Source: an uncultured Thermoanaerobacteraceae bacterium
GTDB taxonomy: Bacteria > Bacillota > DSM-12270 > Thermacetogeniales > Thermacetogeniaceae
Direction: 5' to 3'
NCBI GenBank assembly: GCA_937914965.1
Contig: CALGIY010000086.1
Location: 1-8,420, forward strand
DNA: 8,420 nt
How positions within the stretch are numbered: position 1 is the first letter of the stretch; the number at the start of each line of letters is the position of its first letter. The notes under the pieces are model-generated. The model was given only the letters and a program-made list of their open reading frames with translations. It made no database searches and was not told the DNA's origin. Shown here one piece after another: positions 1-5,492 of the stretch. A program made the position numbers and the translations under genes.

Positions 1-110
1 GCAGCTGTAAAGGCTACTACCTGGTAAGCCGGGTTATCTCTGAAATAGGTATTGAAGTTGTGAAAATCTCTCCCGGCTGCGCCCATAATAATTACACGAT
101 CCACTTTCAT
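1..110 (-). CDS. Cyclic 2,3-diphosphoglycerate synthetase-like GTPase, N-terminal fragment
   Basis: Only the first 36 codons are inside the window; the rest lies beyond base 1. The start ATG (complement of 108-110) follows an AGAGGTGG ribosome binding site at a good distance. The protein begins MKVDRVIIMGAAGRDFHNF and continues with NTYFRDNPAYQVVAFTA. The strand-then-GAAGRDFHNFN motif followed by FRDNPxYxVVAFTA is the characteristic opening of the bacterial homologues of archaeal cyclic 2,3-diphosphoglycerate synthetase, usually annotated as a GTPase of about 440-460 residues. The GAAGRD segment is expected to be part of a Rossmann-like nucleotide fold. In methanogens the enzyme closes 2,3-diphosphoglycerate into a cyclic thermoprotectant using ATP; the bacterial role is not settled. 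The family call rests on N-terminal recall alone, and the P-loop region is not visible. Confidence 0.75.
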   Translation of the reverse strand, partial: MKVDRVIIMGAAGRDFHNFNTYFRDNPAYQVVAFTA

Positions 111-162
111 TAAGCCCACCTCTTTGTTTTTATTCTCAAATATTTTTTTGGACACTGGAACT

Positions 163-176
163 GGACACGGGGACGG
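163..176 (+). repeat. REP-like motif
   Basis: The bases GGACACGGGGACGG resemble one arm of the extragenic palindromes (of the GGGGACGGTT...GTCCC kind) scattered through many clostridial genomes and associated with REP/RAYT-type transposases. A related GGACACTGG lies just upstream at 150-158. No complete hairpin with a matching GTCCC arm is present nearby, so this is at most a remnant. The call rests on motif resemblance only. Confidence 0.3.
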
Positions 177-308
177 CAGACTGTGTGAATAATCTTCGAC
201 TGCAGCCGAACACCACAACATATGGGATGTTTGGCAACGAACAGGCCCGCATATTGCGGTGAAAACCCGGTTTGGTACTTTTCACACAGGCTGACAGTTC
301 TGCTGTCC
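171..308. repeat. Imperfect inverted repeat, MITE-like segment
   Basis: CAGACTGTGTGAA (177-189) is the inverted partner of TTCACACAGGCTG (281-293), matching at 12 of 13 positions. Outside these, GGACGGCAGA (171-180) pairs with TCTGCTGTCC (299-308) at 9 of 10 positions, with a short extra insert on the right arm. The ends of a roughly 138-base segment are therefore inverted copies. This is the layout of a small non-autonomous element, but no target-site duplication was confirmed and the interior has no recognisable gene. Chance pairing is not excluded. Confidence 0.4.
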
Positions 309-314
309 ACCAAG

Positions 315-346
315 TTGGTCGTTGGTCGTTGGTCGTTGGTCGTTGG
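315..346 (+). repeat. Heptanucleotide tandem repeat (TTGGTCG)n
   Basis: Four perfect copies of TTGGTCG occupy 315-342 and are followed by a partial TTGG. No mismatch is seen over 32 bases. Because the unit is 7 bases long, the repeat cannot stay in one reading frame cleanly, and no real gene covers it. Such tracts can change copy number by replication slippage. Confidence 0.9.
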
Positions 347-484
347 AAAAGGACAGAGGCCATGGCGATGGTTTCCCTGTCTGCACCGCTGCCCGCGACA
401 TACACGATGACGGGTCTGCTGTCTTGTATGGAATGAAAGCGTAAACAACTCTTCCAGTCAGCAATAAGACAATAAAGCAAACCA

Positions 485-509
485 GGTACCGTTAGTGTGG
501 TACCGTTAG
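485..509 (+). repeat. Direct repeat GGTACCGTTAG, two copies
   Basis: GGTACCGTTAG occurs at 485-495 and again at 499-509, separated by TGT. The second copy covers the stop codon of the leftward acetyltransferase gene. It may be a small tandem duplication at the gene end; no function is evident. Confidence 0.7.
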
Positions 510-937
510 CTGCCATCCCAGGAAAACACCTGAATATCCCGGCGCTTCTCCCACCCCTGGCTGGTGTAAAATCCTGCTGCCACCTGGTTGTCGTTAAAAG
601 CGAACAGGTGAATCTTCGGTGCTCCCAGGGTCTTTAGTTCCTTGGTCACCCGTTCGAGAAGCGCCTTGCCGTATCCTCTACCCCGGTAATCTGGATGCAC
701 CGCCAAATGGTATATATATCCCCGGCGCCCGTCAAACCCGCCCATGACCGTCCCAACCAAACGCCCATTATCCCTCAGCAGCAGGCAGGTAGAGGGATTT
801 CTGACCATAAAGATCCTGAGCGACTCATCAGTATCACCCTGGCCCATCCCCAGTCCCGGGATGGATCTCCAAAAGCCCAACATTTCACCCGTGTCTAGTG
901 CGCTCGCTCTTTCTATCCGGCAGCCGGCGGCTTCCAC
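506..937 (-). CDS. GNAT family N-acetyltransferase, YpeA-like
   Basis: This cytoplasmic enzyme is predicted to transfer an acetyl group from acetyl-CoA to an unknown amine. From the chosen GTG start the protein has 143 residues. Strand 4 and the turn read VGTVMGGFDG (residues 61-70). The acetyl-CoA pyrophosphate loop is HPDYRGRGYGKALL, with the R/QxxGxG signature at residues 85-90, and the second half ends with a motif-B-like FNDNQVAAGFY (114-124). The GTVMGGxDGxRG segment is typical of the E. coli YpeA group. I chose GTG at 937 because GGAGGTGG lies 5 bases upstream and the resulting N-terminus (EAAGCRIERA) matches the family's short opening strand. A frame-open TTG at 967 has no ribosome binding site. 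The substrate is unknown, and the gene stands alone. Confidence 0.88.
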   Translation of the reverse strand: MEAAGCRIERASALDTGEMLGFWRSIPGLGMGQGDTDESLRIFMVRNPSTCLLLRDNGRLVGTVMGGFDGRRGYIYHLAVHPDYRGRGYGKALLERVTKELKTLGAPKIHLFAFNDNQVAAGFYTSQGWEKRRDIQVFSWDGS

Positions 938-1267
938 CAGATCCACCTCCACGAAGACTATCTGCAAATTAACTACAAATAAAAAGTCAGCAAAAAACGC
1001 GATTACTGCTGCCCATATTTAACTGCGGCTCATTATCAGCTGGAATACCTGTTTGAAATATGTTTTGTGATTAGGATTTATAGGAGTTCCTCGAAAGCGA
1101 GGTAGAGGGAAAGTAATGGGAATGATGGATGCTGTAGTGATGAGGTGCTCCTTATTTAGTGAGTGACAGCTGTTGTTTTTAGATAGTGTACCAAGGATTG
1201 AGAATATTGTCTATGTTGTGTGGGTGTTTGGGCCAGGCAGAGATTTATTTTTTTGAACATTTTTATC
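938..1267. other. Spacer between divergent acetyltransferase and tetR genes
   Basis: No gene is supported here. Open frames that cross the left part are shadows of the acetyltransferase gene. A small perfect hairpin, CCTCG-AAAG-CGAGG, lies at 1089-1102 but has no T tract. The right portion is T-rich and leads into the tetR promoter. I found no tRNA, riboswitch or terminator by eye. Confidence 0.5.
966..993 (-). promoter_or_regulatory. Possible promoter of the acetyltransferase gene
   Basis: On the minus strand TTGCTG (988-993) is followed after 16 bases by TAATTT (966-971), a weak sigma-A-like pair. It lies about 30 bases upstream of the GTG start and its ribosome binding site. The -10 box is poor, so this is tentative. 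Confidence 0.3.
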
Positions 1268-1296
1268 TTGCTATTCCATTAGTTCGGTGTTAAAAT
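1268..1296 (+). promoter_or_regulatory. Sigma-A-type promoter of the tetR-yhgE operon
   Basis: TTGCTA (1268-1273) and TAAAAT (1291-1296) are separated by exactly 17 bases, and each is one or two changes from the vegetative consensus. The predicted start of transcription is near 1303, about 85 bases before the tetR start codon. The palindromic operator begins about 10 bases further on, a position suited to repression. Confidence 0.65.
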
Positions 1297-1312
1297 AGCC
1301 GTTATAGTACCG

Positions 1313-1339
1313 ACTGACTACTTTAGTCATTTAGTCAGT
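1313..1339. promoter_or_regulatory. Probable TetR operator (palindrome)
   Basis: ACTGACTA (1313-1320) and TAGTCAGT (1332-1339) form a perfect 8-base inverted repeat with an 11-base spacer. Inside it a second palindrome, TGACTA-CTT-TAGTCA (1315-1329), overlaps the left arm. The region therefore contains three TAGTCA-like half-sites. Its place just after the predicted transcription start and before a TetR gene fits an autorepressor site that could hold one or two dimers. GACTGAC/GTCAGTC-type arms are common in operators of this family. Binding is inferred, not shown. Confidence 0.65.
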
Positions 1340-1386
1340 GTTGAGCATCACTGGCCGAGCAGAACAAGGTAGGGGAGGGAAAATGA

Positions 1387-1959
1387 ATGCCTATCAACCG
1401 CAGAGAAAAGATCATGGAGGCGGCGGCTCGCTCTTTTGCTCTTTTCGGCTACAAAGGAACAACCATGGATCATGTCGCCAAGATAGCCAGTGTGGGTAAG
1501 GGTACCATCTATTATTTCTACAAGAACAAAGAGGAACTGTTTAATGAGATTGTGCATGATCTGATTGTAGAAGTGAAGAATGTGGCCAGCAAAGCCCTGG
1601 ACCATGAAAAACCCTTTTTAACCAATGTGCACAATGTTTTGGATATGGTGCTGGACTTCCGGGAAAGGCATGAACTGATGGTCAGGCTCTCCCATGAGGT
1701 GAAAGACTCCAGCTCTCCGGTGATACAAGAAGCGCTGCAAAGGCTTGAGGATGCTGTGCTTGCCTTGATCAGCAGAGAGGTGCAGCGGGCTATGAAACAA
1801 GGTGAACTGAAAAGGTGCGACCCGGAAATAACCGCATTTATCATGTTCAAGCTGTATATAGCATTGGTTTATGACTGGGAGAAAACGCACCCACCCCTGG
1901 AGAAAGAAGAGATAGCCAGAGTGTTCAGCTTGTATCTTGCCGAAGGTTTTGCAGTTTAA
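1387..1959 (+). CDS. TetR/AcrR family transcriptional repressor
   Basis: This is a 190-residue DNA-binding protein of typical TetR length. The N-terminal domain (residues 7-53) opens with REKIMEAAARSFALFGYKGT, followed by the helix-turn-helix TTMDHVAKIASVGKGTIYYF (25-44) and the usual YKNKEELF. The mostly helical C-terminal part (about 60-190) is the dimer and ligand domain; its inducer cannot be read from sequence. The ATG at 1387 is preceded by GGGGAGGG at about 8 bases. Another ATG four bases earlier is in a different frame and does not extend this protein. The gene is 24 bases upstream of a YhgE/Pip-family membrane protein and shares its promoter, so it very probably represses its own operon through the palindrome at 1313-1339. 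TetR plus YhgE/Pip is a common Firmicute pairing in which the regulator responds to membrane-active or toxic compounds. Confidence 0.93.
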   Translation: MPINRREKIMEAAARSFALFGYKGTTMDHVAKIASVGKGTIYYFYKNKEELFNEIVHDLIVEVKNVASKALDHEKPFLTNVHNVLDMVLDFRERHELMVRLSHEVKDSSSPVIQEALQRLEDAVLALISREVQRAMKQGELKRCDPEITAFIMFKLYIALVYDWEKTHPPLEKEEIARVFSLYLAEGFAV

Positions 1960-1983
1960 TTCAAAAAACTATACTAACAGGAA

Positions 1984-4041
1984 GTGGTTACTATTAACGG
2001 GTGCAAACTCTTTTTACACGAAGTTCTAAATGCAGTAAAACAGCCGAAAGTATTGATATCTGTACTTGTAGTGATTCTGGTGCCTCTTTTGTACAGCGCC
2101 CTCTTTCTCTGGGCCTTCTGGGACCCTTATGCCAGAATGGACAAACTCCCTGTGGCTGTGGTCAACATGGACGAAGGAGCATCCCTTGATGGGAAAAATC
2201 TGAACGTTGGTCAGGATTTGATCGAAAACCTTAAGGGTAACAAAGCCTTTGACTGGCGTTTTACCAGCAGAGATGCAGCAGAGTCGGGCCTATCCCAGAA
2301 CAAATACTATATGGTTGTGGAAATTCCCGAGAATTTCACCAAAGACGCCACAACAGTGATGGACAAACCCCCTCAACCGGCGCAGTTTCGTTTTATTCCC
2401 AATGAAAGTTATAATTTCCTGGCGAGTCAGATCGGTGAAAGCGCCATGGAACGCGTCAAGGAAGAAGTCAACAACACCTTAACCGAGGCCTACAGCGAGG
2501 CGATCTTTGAAAACATCGAAACCCTGGCCCAAGGTTTGGATAAGGCCAGCGGTGGTGCACAAAAACTGGCTGATGGCTCGATGAGTGCTACCTCAGGTGC
2601 TGTTCAGGTCAAGGATAACCTCTACCTGCTGGCCGGAGGCACCCGGCCGATCAAAGATGGGATAGCTGGCCTCGAAGCAGGGAGCGGGCAGGCCCAGGAC
2701 GGGTTGCAAACCTTAAACAGCGCCAGTCAAAAGCTGGCAGTTGGGGTCGGCCAGCTCCATGATGCCAGCGGTCAACTGGTATCTGGTGCGCAGCAGTCTC
2801 AGGAAGGCATGGAAAACTTACAGCAGGGACTCAATTCTTCTCTTGACGGCATGAATAAAGTACAAGCAGGAACCGCAGTTGTAGCCCAAGGGTTGGAGCA
2901 GTATGCAGCAGTACATCCAGAACTGGCTCAGGACCCCCAGTTCCAGCAGCTGCTGTACGCCAGCCAAAGCAGCTCAGCCGGGATGGGCAGTATCGTTGCG
3001 GGCCAAAAAAAGCTTGCTGCCGGGGCATCTTCTCTTGTGGATGGGCAGGAGCGCCTTGCAGTAGGGAGTGCTCAGCTTTCTCAGAAACTCGGGGAAGCGG
3101 AACGGGGATCTCAGGCAGTCAATGCTGGTGCCGGGAAGTTATACCAGGGCAGCCAAGAGCTTACCAGCGGCCTTAATCGGTTGGGTGGCGGCTTTGGGGA
3201 GTTTTCCGACAACACTTACAAACTTGCCCAAGGATCAGATGCTCTCTCTAGTGGTATGACCTCTTTGTCATCCGGCTCACAGGAATTGGCATCCAAACTG
3301 GAGCAGGCATCTTCCAAGGTTTCAGAATACAAAGGGAGCCCGGAGACCTACCAGATGTTTGGCAGCCATGTTCTGATGGAGAAAAAAGAGTACACCAAGG
3401 TTCCCAACTATGGCACCGGTTTCGCACCTTATTTCCTCTCCCTTGGTCTCTTCGTGGGAGCGCTGATTCTGACCATCGTGATCTCCCTCACAGAGCCGGC
3501 CGGTGTCCCGAAGTCAGCATTCAGCTGGTACTTTGCCAAGACTATGGTTCTTACCTGTGTCGGCATCGTCCAGGCTGTTGTCGCTGATCTGGCACTGCTG
3601 CATGTTTTGGGGGTACAGGTGCAAAGTGTGCCGCTATTTTACCTGTACAGCATCTTGACGAGCCTGGCGTTCATGGCCTTGATCCAGTTCTTCGTCACAC
3701 TCTTTGACAACCCGGGAAGATTTATAGCGATCGTCATACTGATTCTGCAGCTGATTTCCAGTGCCGGAACCTTCCCCCTGGAGATGGTTCCTAGACCGCT
3801 CCAGATCATCAACGCCTGGCTGCCGATGACCTATTCTATCGGCGGTTTGAAAGCTGTGATCTCCAGCGGGAACTGGAGCTTCATGTGGTACAATGCCAAA
3901 ATACTGATGCTGTTTATCGCTATCTTCTGCCTGGGTACACTCGCTTATTTCAGCTGGCAGTACAGGCGGGAATTTAAAGTGCAGGCTGCTAAATCTTCCG
4001 AATCATCAAAATCAGCAGAGGCTGCTCCCGCTAGAGGATAG
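1984..4041 (+). CDS. YhgE/Pip family ABC-2-type membrane protein
   Basis: This is a large membrane protein (685 residues) of the family named for Lactococcus phage infection protein Pip and Bacillus YhgE, related to EsaA of type VII secretion. One helix (about 23-45) is followed by the family's N-terminal block (LPVAVVNMDEGA, 55-66, and YYMVVEIPENFT, 108-119). A long extracytoplasmic region (about 46-480) follows, whose residues 185-440 are built of LxxGxxxL/LxxGSxxL-type repeats predicted to be helical. The C-terminus has five helices (about 483-502, 517-545, 552-574, 578-597, 638-657) with the family-typical SSAGTFPLEMVP (592-603). It is probably an exporter or a surface receptor scaffold; no ATPase gene is adjacent. 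The start is uncertain: the GTG at 1984 lies within AGGAAGTGG, leaving almost no spacing to a ribosome binding site, whereas that site would be well placed for the codon ATT at 1993. Expression is probably coupled to tetR. Confidence 0.9.
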   Translation: MVTINGCKLFLHEVLNAVKQPKVLISVLVVILVPLLYSALFLWAFWDPYARMDKLPVAVVNMDEGASLDGKNLNVGQDLIENLKGNKAFDWRFTSRDAAESGLSQNKYYMVVEIPENFTKDATTVMDKPPQPAQFRFIPNESYNFLASQIGESAMERVKEEVNNTLTEAYSEAIFENIETLAQGLDKASGGAQKLADGSMSATSGAVQVKDNLYLLAGGTRPIKDGIAGLEAGSGQAQDGLQTLNSASQKLAVGVGQLHDASGQLVSGAQQSQEGMENLQQGLNSSLDGMNKVQAGTAVVAQGLEQYAAVHPELAQDPQFQQLLYASQSSSAGMGSIVAGQKKLAAGASSLVDGQERLAVGSAQLSQKLGEAERGSQAVNAGAGKLYQGSQELTSGLNRLGGGFGEFSDNTYKLAQGSDALSSGMTSLSSGSQELASKLEQASSKVSEYKGSPETYQMFGSHVLMEKKEYTKVPNYGTGFAPYFLSLGLFVGALILTIVISLTEPAGVPKSAFSWYFAKTMVLTCVGIVQAVVADLALLHVLGVQVQSVPLFYLYSILTSLAFMALIQFFVTLFDNPGRFIAIVILILQLISSAGTFPLEMVPRPLQIINAWLPMTYSIGGLKAVISSGNWSFMWYNAKILMLFIAIFCLGTLAYFSWQYRREFKVQAAKSSESSKSAEAAPARG

Positions 4042-4067
4042 GAGATACCGACAGATCCGGTTACACA

Positions 4068-4110
4068 GGAACGGGCTTGAGGTCAATGGGACCCCGGCCC
4101 GTTCCTTTTT
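4068..4110 (+). terminator. Intrinsic terminator of the tetR-yhgE operon
   Basis: GGAACGGGC (4068-4076) pairs perfectly with GCCCGTTCC (4097-4105), and TTTTT follows at once (4106-4110). The loop itself can form a small inner stem, GGTC/GACC. The structure lies 26 bases after the yhgE stop. Read from the other side it lacks a T tract downstream, so it should not end the convergent gene efficiently. Confidence 0.92.
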
Positions 4111-4137
4111 CATGATAAATAAAAAGGCCATATCGAA

Positions 4138-4539
4138 CTATAACCCTGGAAATTCCGCTTCCGGACATCGCTGCTTTAGTTTATTGATAAATAATAAAGA
4201 ATTAAGAGGAGAGATCAACGTGATGCTGCTGCTGTATTTGATTTCCAGCCGGTCAAGAGAAAGTGCAGCGCTGGACCAGGGAGCTCTGGTGCGCTTGACT
4301 CTGCGAATTTCGCGAAAGGGTATTTTTTCATGGAATGGCCCGTATCGAATCTCCAGTGATTTGTCTGTAATTGTATAACCGGTTCCGAACCAGAGCGAGC
4401 CGATAAATGCCACTTCGAGGATGACAACCACTATTGCAGTCCAAGTTGCCCGTTCCTGGATAACACCCCATATGGAAAACAACGCAAGGCCCCAAATGAC
4501 AATTCCCAACCATAGGTCTTTTTTAGGTGGGAAATACAT
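4138..4539 (-). CDS. PH domain-containing small membrane protein (DUF1200/YyaB-like)
   Basis: This 133-residue protein has two membrane helices (about 9-27 and 33-51) followed by a cytoplasmic bacterial PH-like domain (about 53-125). The domain shows the family pattern YTITDKSLEIRYGPF (55-69), KIPFREIRRVKRTRAPWSS (72-90), then ALSLDRLEIKY (92-102) and LISP (108-111). The SLDRLEI(K/R)Y core is the best diagnostic. The family's role is unknown. ATG at 4539 follows a very G-rich site (GGGGAGGGGGG) 6 bases upstream. It is transcribed leftward toward the yhgE operon, from its own extended -10 promoter. Its 3' end lacks an obvious terminator. It is a single-gene unit, and context gives no clue to a partner. 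Confidence 0.85.
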   Translation of the reverse strand: MYFPPKKDLWLGIVIWGLALFSIWGVIQERATWTAIVVVILEVAFIGSLWFGTGYTITDKSLEIRYGPFHEKIPFREIRRVKRTRAPWSSAALSLDRLEIKYSSSITLISPLNSLLFINKLKQRCPEAEFPGL

Positions 4540-4593
4540 CTCAATCCCCCCTCCCCAGAGAATAATAACGGGGTTAGACTTGCTTTGTGTCAG

Positions 4594-4602
4594 ATTATAC
4601 CA
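4594..4602 (-). promoter_or_regulatory. Extended -10 promoter of the PH-domain gene
   Basis: On the minus strand TGGTATAAT is a perfect TATAAT (4594-4599) with the TGn extension. No good -35 hexamer lies 16-18 bases further upstream, which is acceptable for an extended -10 promoter. The predicted start near 4587 leaves a leader of about 48 bases before the ATG at 4539. Confidence 0.7.
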
Positions 4603-4954
4603 TAATCACTTCCCAGGTACCCTAATCTTTTCCTAATGAGCACCGAGTTATTTTTCCCCTTTCCTGTAGGAAGGCATGACCACCTTATGGAACTCCCGGG
4701 TTGCTCGCTCAGTAACCGGGGAATAAAGGATGGCCCTCATTCCCGTGTAGGTTCGGTAGATAACGGGGGTAGAGGTGTCCACTGGGCAGTGATGTGATTG
4801 AGGATAAGGATATCGGGCGTATTCTTACTGATATGGAAAGACAGCGTGGTACGGCGCAGATAACAACAGGAAGCAAAAAGAACGTCCCTTTGCTTCTTTG
4901 CTTCCGAAATAATTGGGCAATATTATCTTGAAGAATAGTCGTTGCAACCAATAG
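4603..4954. other. Spacer with decayed coding-like sequence
   Basis: No intact gene is supported. On the minus strand two frames look protein-like in succession. One covers about 4770-4850 and includes NTPDILILNHITAQW. The other (4648-4824, ending in TAA) includes RAILYSPVTERATREFHKVV. Neither has a ribosome binding site. The pattern suggests the frameshifted 3' end of a lost gene whose family I do not recognise. The right side holds a hairpin/tandem repeat at 4869-4905. Sequence composition changes toward AT-rich near 4900, where the next gene cluster begins. Confidence 0.4.
4869..4905. repeat. Hairpin with duplicated TTTGCTTC arm, REP-like
   Basis: GGAAGCAAA (4869-4877) pairs perfectly with TTTGCTTCC (4897-4905). 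An identical eight-base copy, TTTGCTTC (4889-4896), directly precedes that arm, so two alternative hairpins are possible. On the minus strand the loop reads GGGACGTTCTTTTTG, reminiscent of clostridial GGGGACGTTTCTTTTGTCCC-type extragenic palindromes. It could be a repeat remnant or, weakly, a transcription-ending structure. The function is unknown. Confidence 0.5.
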
Positions 4955-4988
4955 TTGACATGCGGTTGGTGGTATGAAAATGTATACT
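4955..4988 (+). promoter_or_regulatory. Possible promoter of the XRE-ABC operon
   Basis: A perfect TTGACA (4955-4960) and a good TATACT (4983-4988) precede the XRE gene, but they are 22 bases apart instead of the usual 17. They may belong to different promoters, or TATACT may work without a strong -35 box. TATACT lies 28 bases before the start codon, giving a very short leader that includes the GGAGG ribosome binding site. Confidence 0.4.
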
Positions 4989-5016
4989 TTATTAGCATAT
5001 AGATGGAGGCGATATC

Positions 5017-5436
5017 ATGACATTAGGTGAAAAATTACAAAATTTGCGAAAAGAAAATATGCTATCACAAGAAAAATTAGCTGAATTAGTAGGCGTTAGT
5101 AGACAGGCTGTATCAAAATGGGAGACTGGTTTATCCAATCCTGATACTGAAAATCTGATAAAATTGGGAGAAATATTTAATCTATCAATAGATGAATTTA
5201 CAGGAACGGTCTTTGTTGATAATGAGGTCACTGACGAAATGAGCGAGAAAATCAATAAAGAGAATCCTAAAAAGCATCTATATATTTCGGGTGCAATTAT
5301 TGGATTTTTAGCATTTGCAGGTAGTATGACTTTCGTAGAATCAAACCCATTATTAGTTATAGTTGGCATGGCTGGCCTTGTGGGGATGGCCCATTGTATT
5401 TCAAATATAATGAAGTTAGCACTAAAACGACAATAA
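5017..5436 (+). CDS. XRE family regulator with C-terminal membrane helices
   Basis: This 139-residue protein has an N-terminal XRE/Cro-type helix-turn-helix (residues 3-61; core LSQEKLAELVGVSRQAVSKWETG, with the recognition helix about 28-37). A short acidic linker rich in D, E and K (about 66-86) follows, then two predicted membrane helices (about 88-106 and 111-129) and a basic tail (KLALKRQ). The protein is therefore probably tethered to the membrane with its DNA-binding head in the cytoplasm, a design often seen next to ABC exporters in Firmicutes. ATG at 5017 has GGAGG 8 bases upstream. It is the first gene of a rightward operon with two ABC ATPases and a permease and is the likely regulator of that operon. 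Codons are strongly AT-rich: bases 5041-5100 are 18/60 G+C, against 34/60 at 3121-3180 in the yhgE gene. This suggests acquisition from another genome. Confidence 0.9.
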   Translation: MTLGEKLQNLRKENMLSQEKLAELVGVSRQAVSKWETGLSNPDTENLIKLGEIFNLSIDEFTGTVFVDNEVTDEMSEKINKENPKKHLYISGAIIGFLAFAGSMTFVESNPLLVIVGMAGLVGMAHCISNIMKLALKRQ

Positions 5437-5492
5437 TATATATCAGAGTAGTGTGTGAATTGGCGAGTTTTATGTTTAGAAAGGAGTTTTCA

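Larger units (their letters stand above)
111..505. other. Gene-poor spacer with small repeats
   Basis: No convincing gene lies in these 395 bases. The open frames here are low-complexity or broken and have no ribosome binding sites. The spacer holds the leader of the leftward GTPase gene, a REP-like GGACACGGGGACGG motif, a 138-base imperfect inverted repeat, a heptamer tandem repeat and an 11-base direct repeat; the last four are listed separately. On the minus strand, 346-426 translates into a protein-like stretch (PVIVYVAGSGADRETIAMAS) without a start signal, possibly a gene relic. No clear terminator was found for the acetyltransferase gene, which runs into this spacer. Confidence 0.6.

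Noticed and set aside
315..346. Heptamer tract as a CRISPR-like array
   Set aside because: The unit is 7 bases with no unique spacers, so it is a simple tandem repeat.
110..516. Overlapping minus-strand frames of 112 and 126 residues and a plus-strand frame of 62 residues
   Set aside because: They cross the heptamer repeat and the inverted repeat, lack ribosome binding sites, and give low-complexity or cysteine-rich sequence without family features.
695..1022. Plus-strand frames opposite the acetyltransferase
   Set aside because: They are shadows of a clear GNAT gene and show no domain or start signal.
1089..1102. Hairpin CCTCG-AAAG-CGAGG as a terminator or riboswitch
   Set aside because: The stem is only 5 bases, no T tract follows, and no surrounding conserved RNA structure was recognised.
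4112..4378. Plus-strand frame of 88 residues downstream of the yhgE terminator
   Set aside because: It is antisense to the PH-domain gene, whose protein has clear helices and family motifs and a strong ribosome binding site.
4709..4951. Minus-strand frame of 80 residues as an intact gene
   Set aside because: There is no ribosome binding site, and the better protein-like reading switches between two other minus-strand frames, so this frame is probably not the coding one.
4968..5436. XRE protein as the antitoxin of a toxin-antitoxin pair
   Set aside because: No small toxin-like gene is adjacent; the next gene is an ABC ATPase, and the protein has membrane helices.
5394..5492. Longer N-terminus for the first ABC ATPase
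   Set aside because: It would overlap the XRE gene by 43 bases and add residues absent from the family, while the ATG at 5493 has an excellent ribosome binding site.
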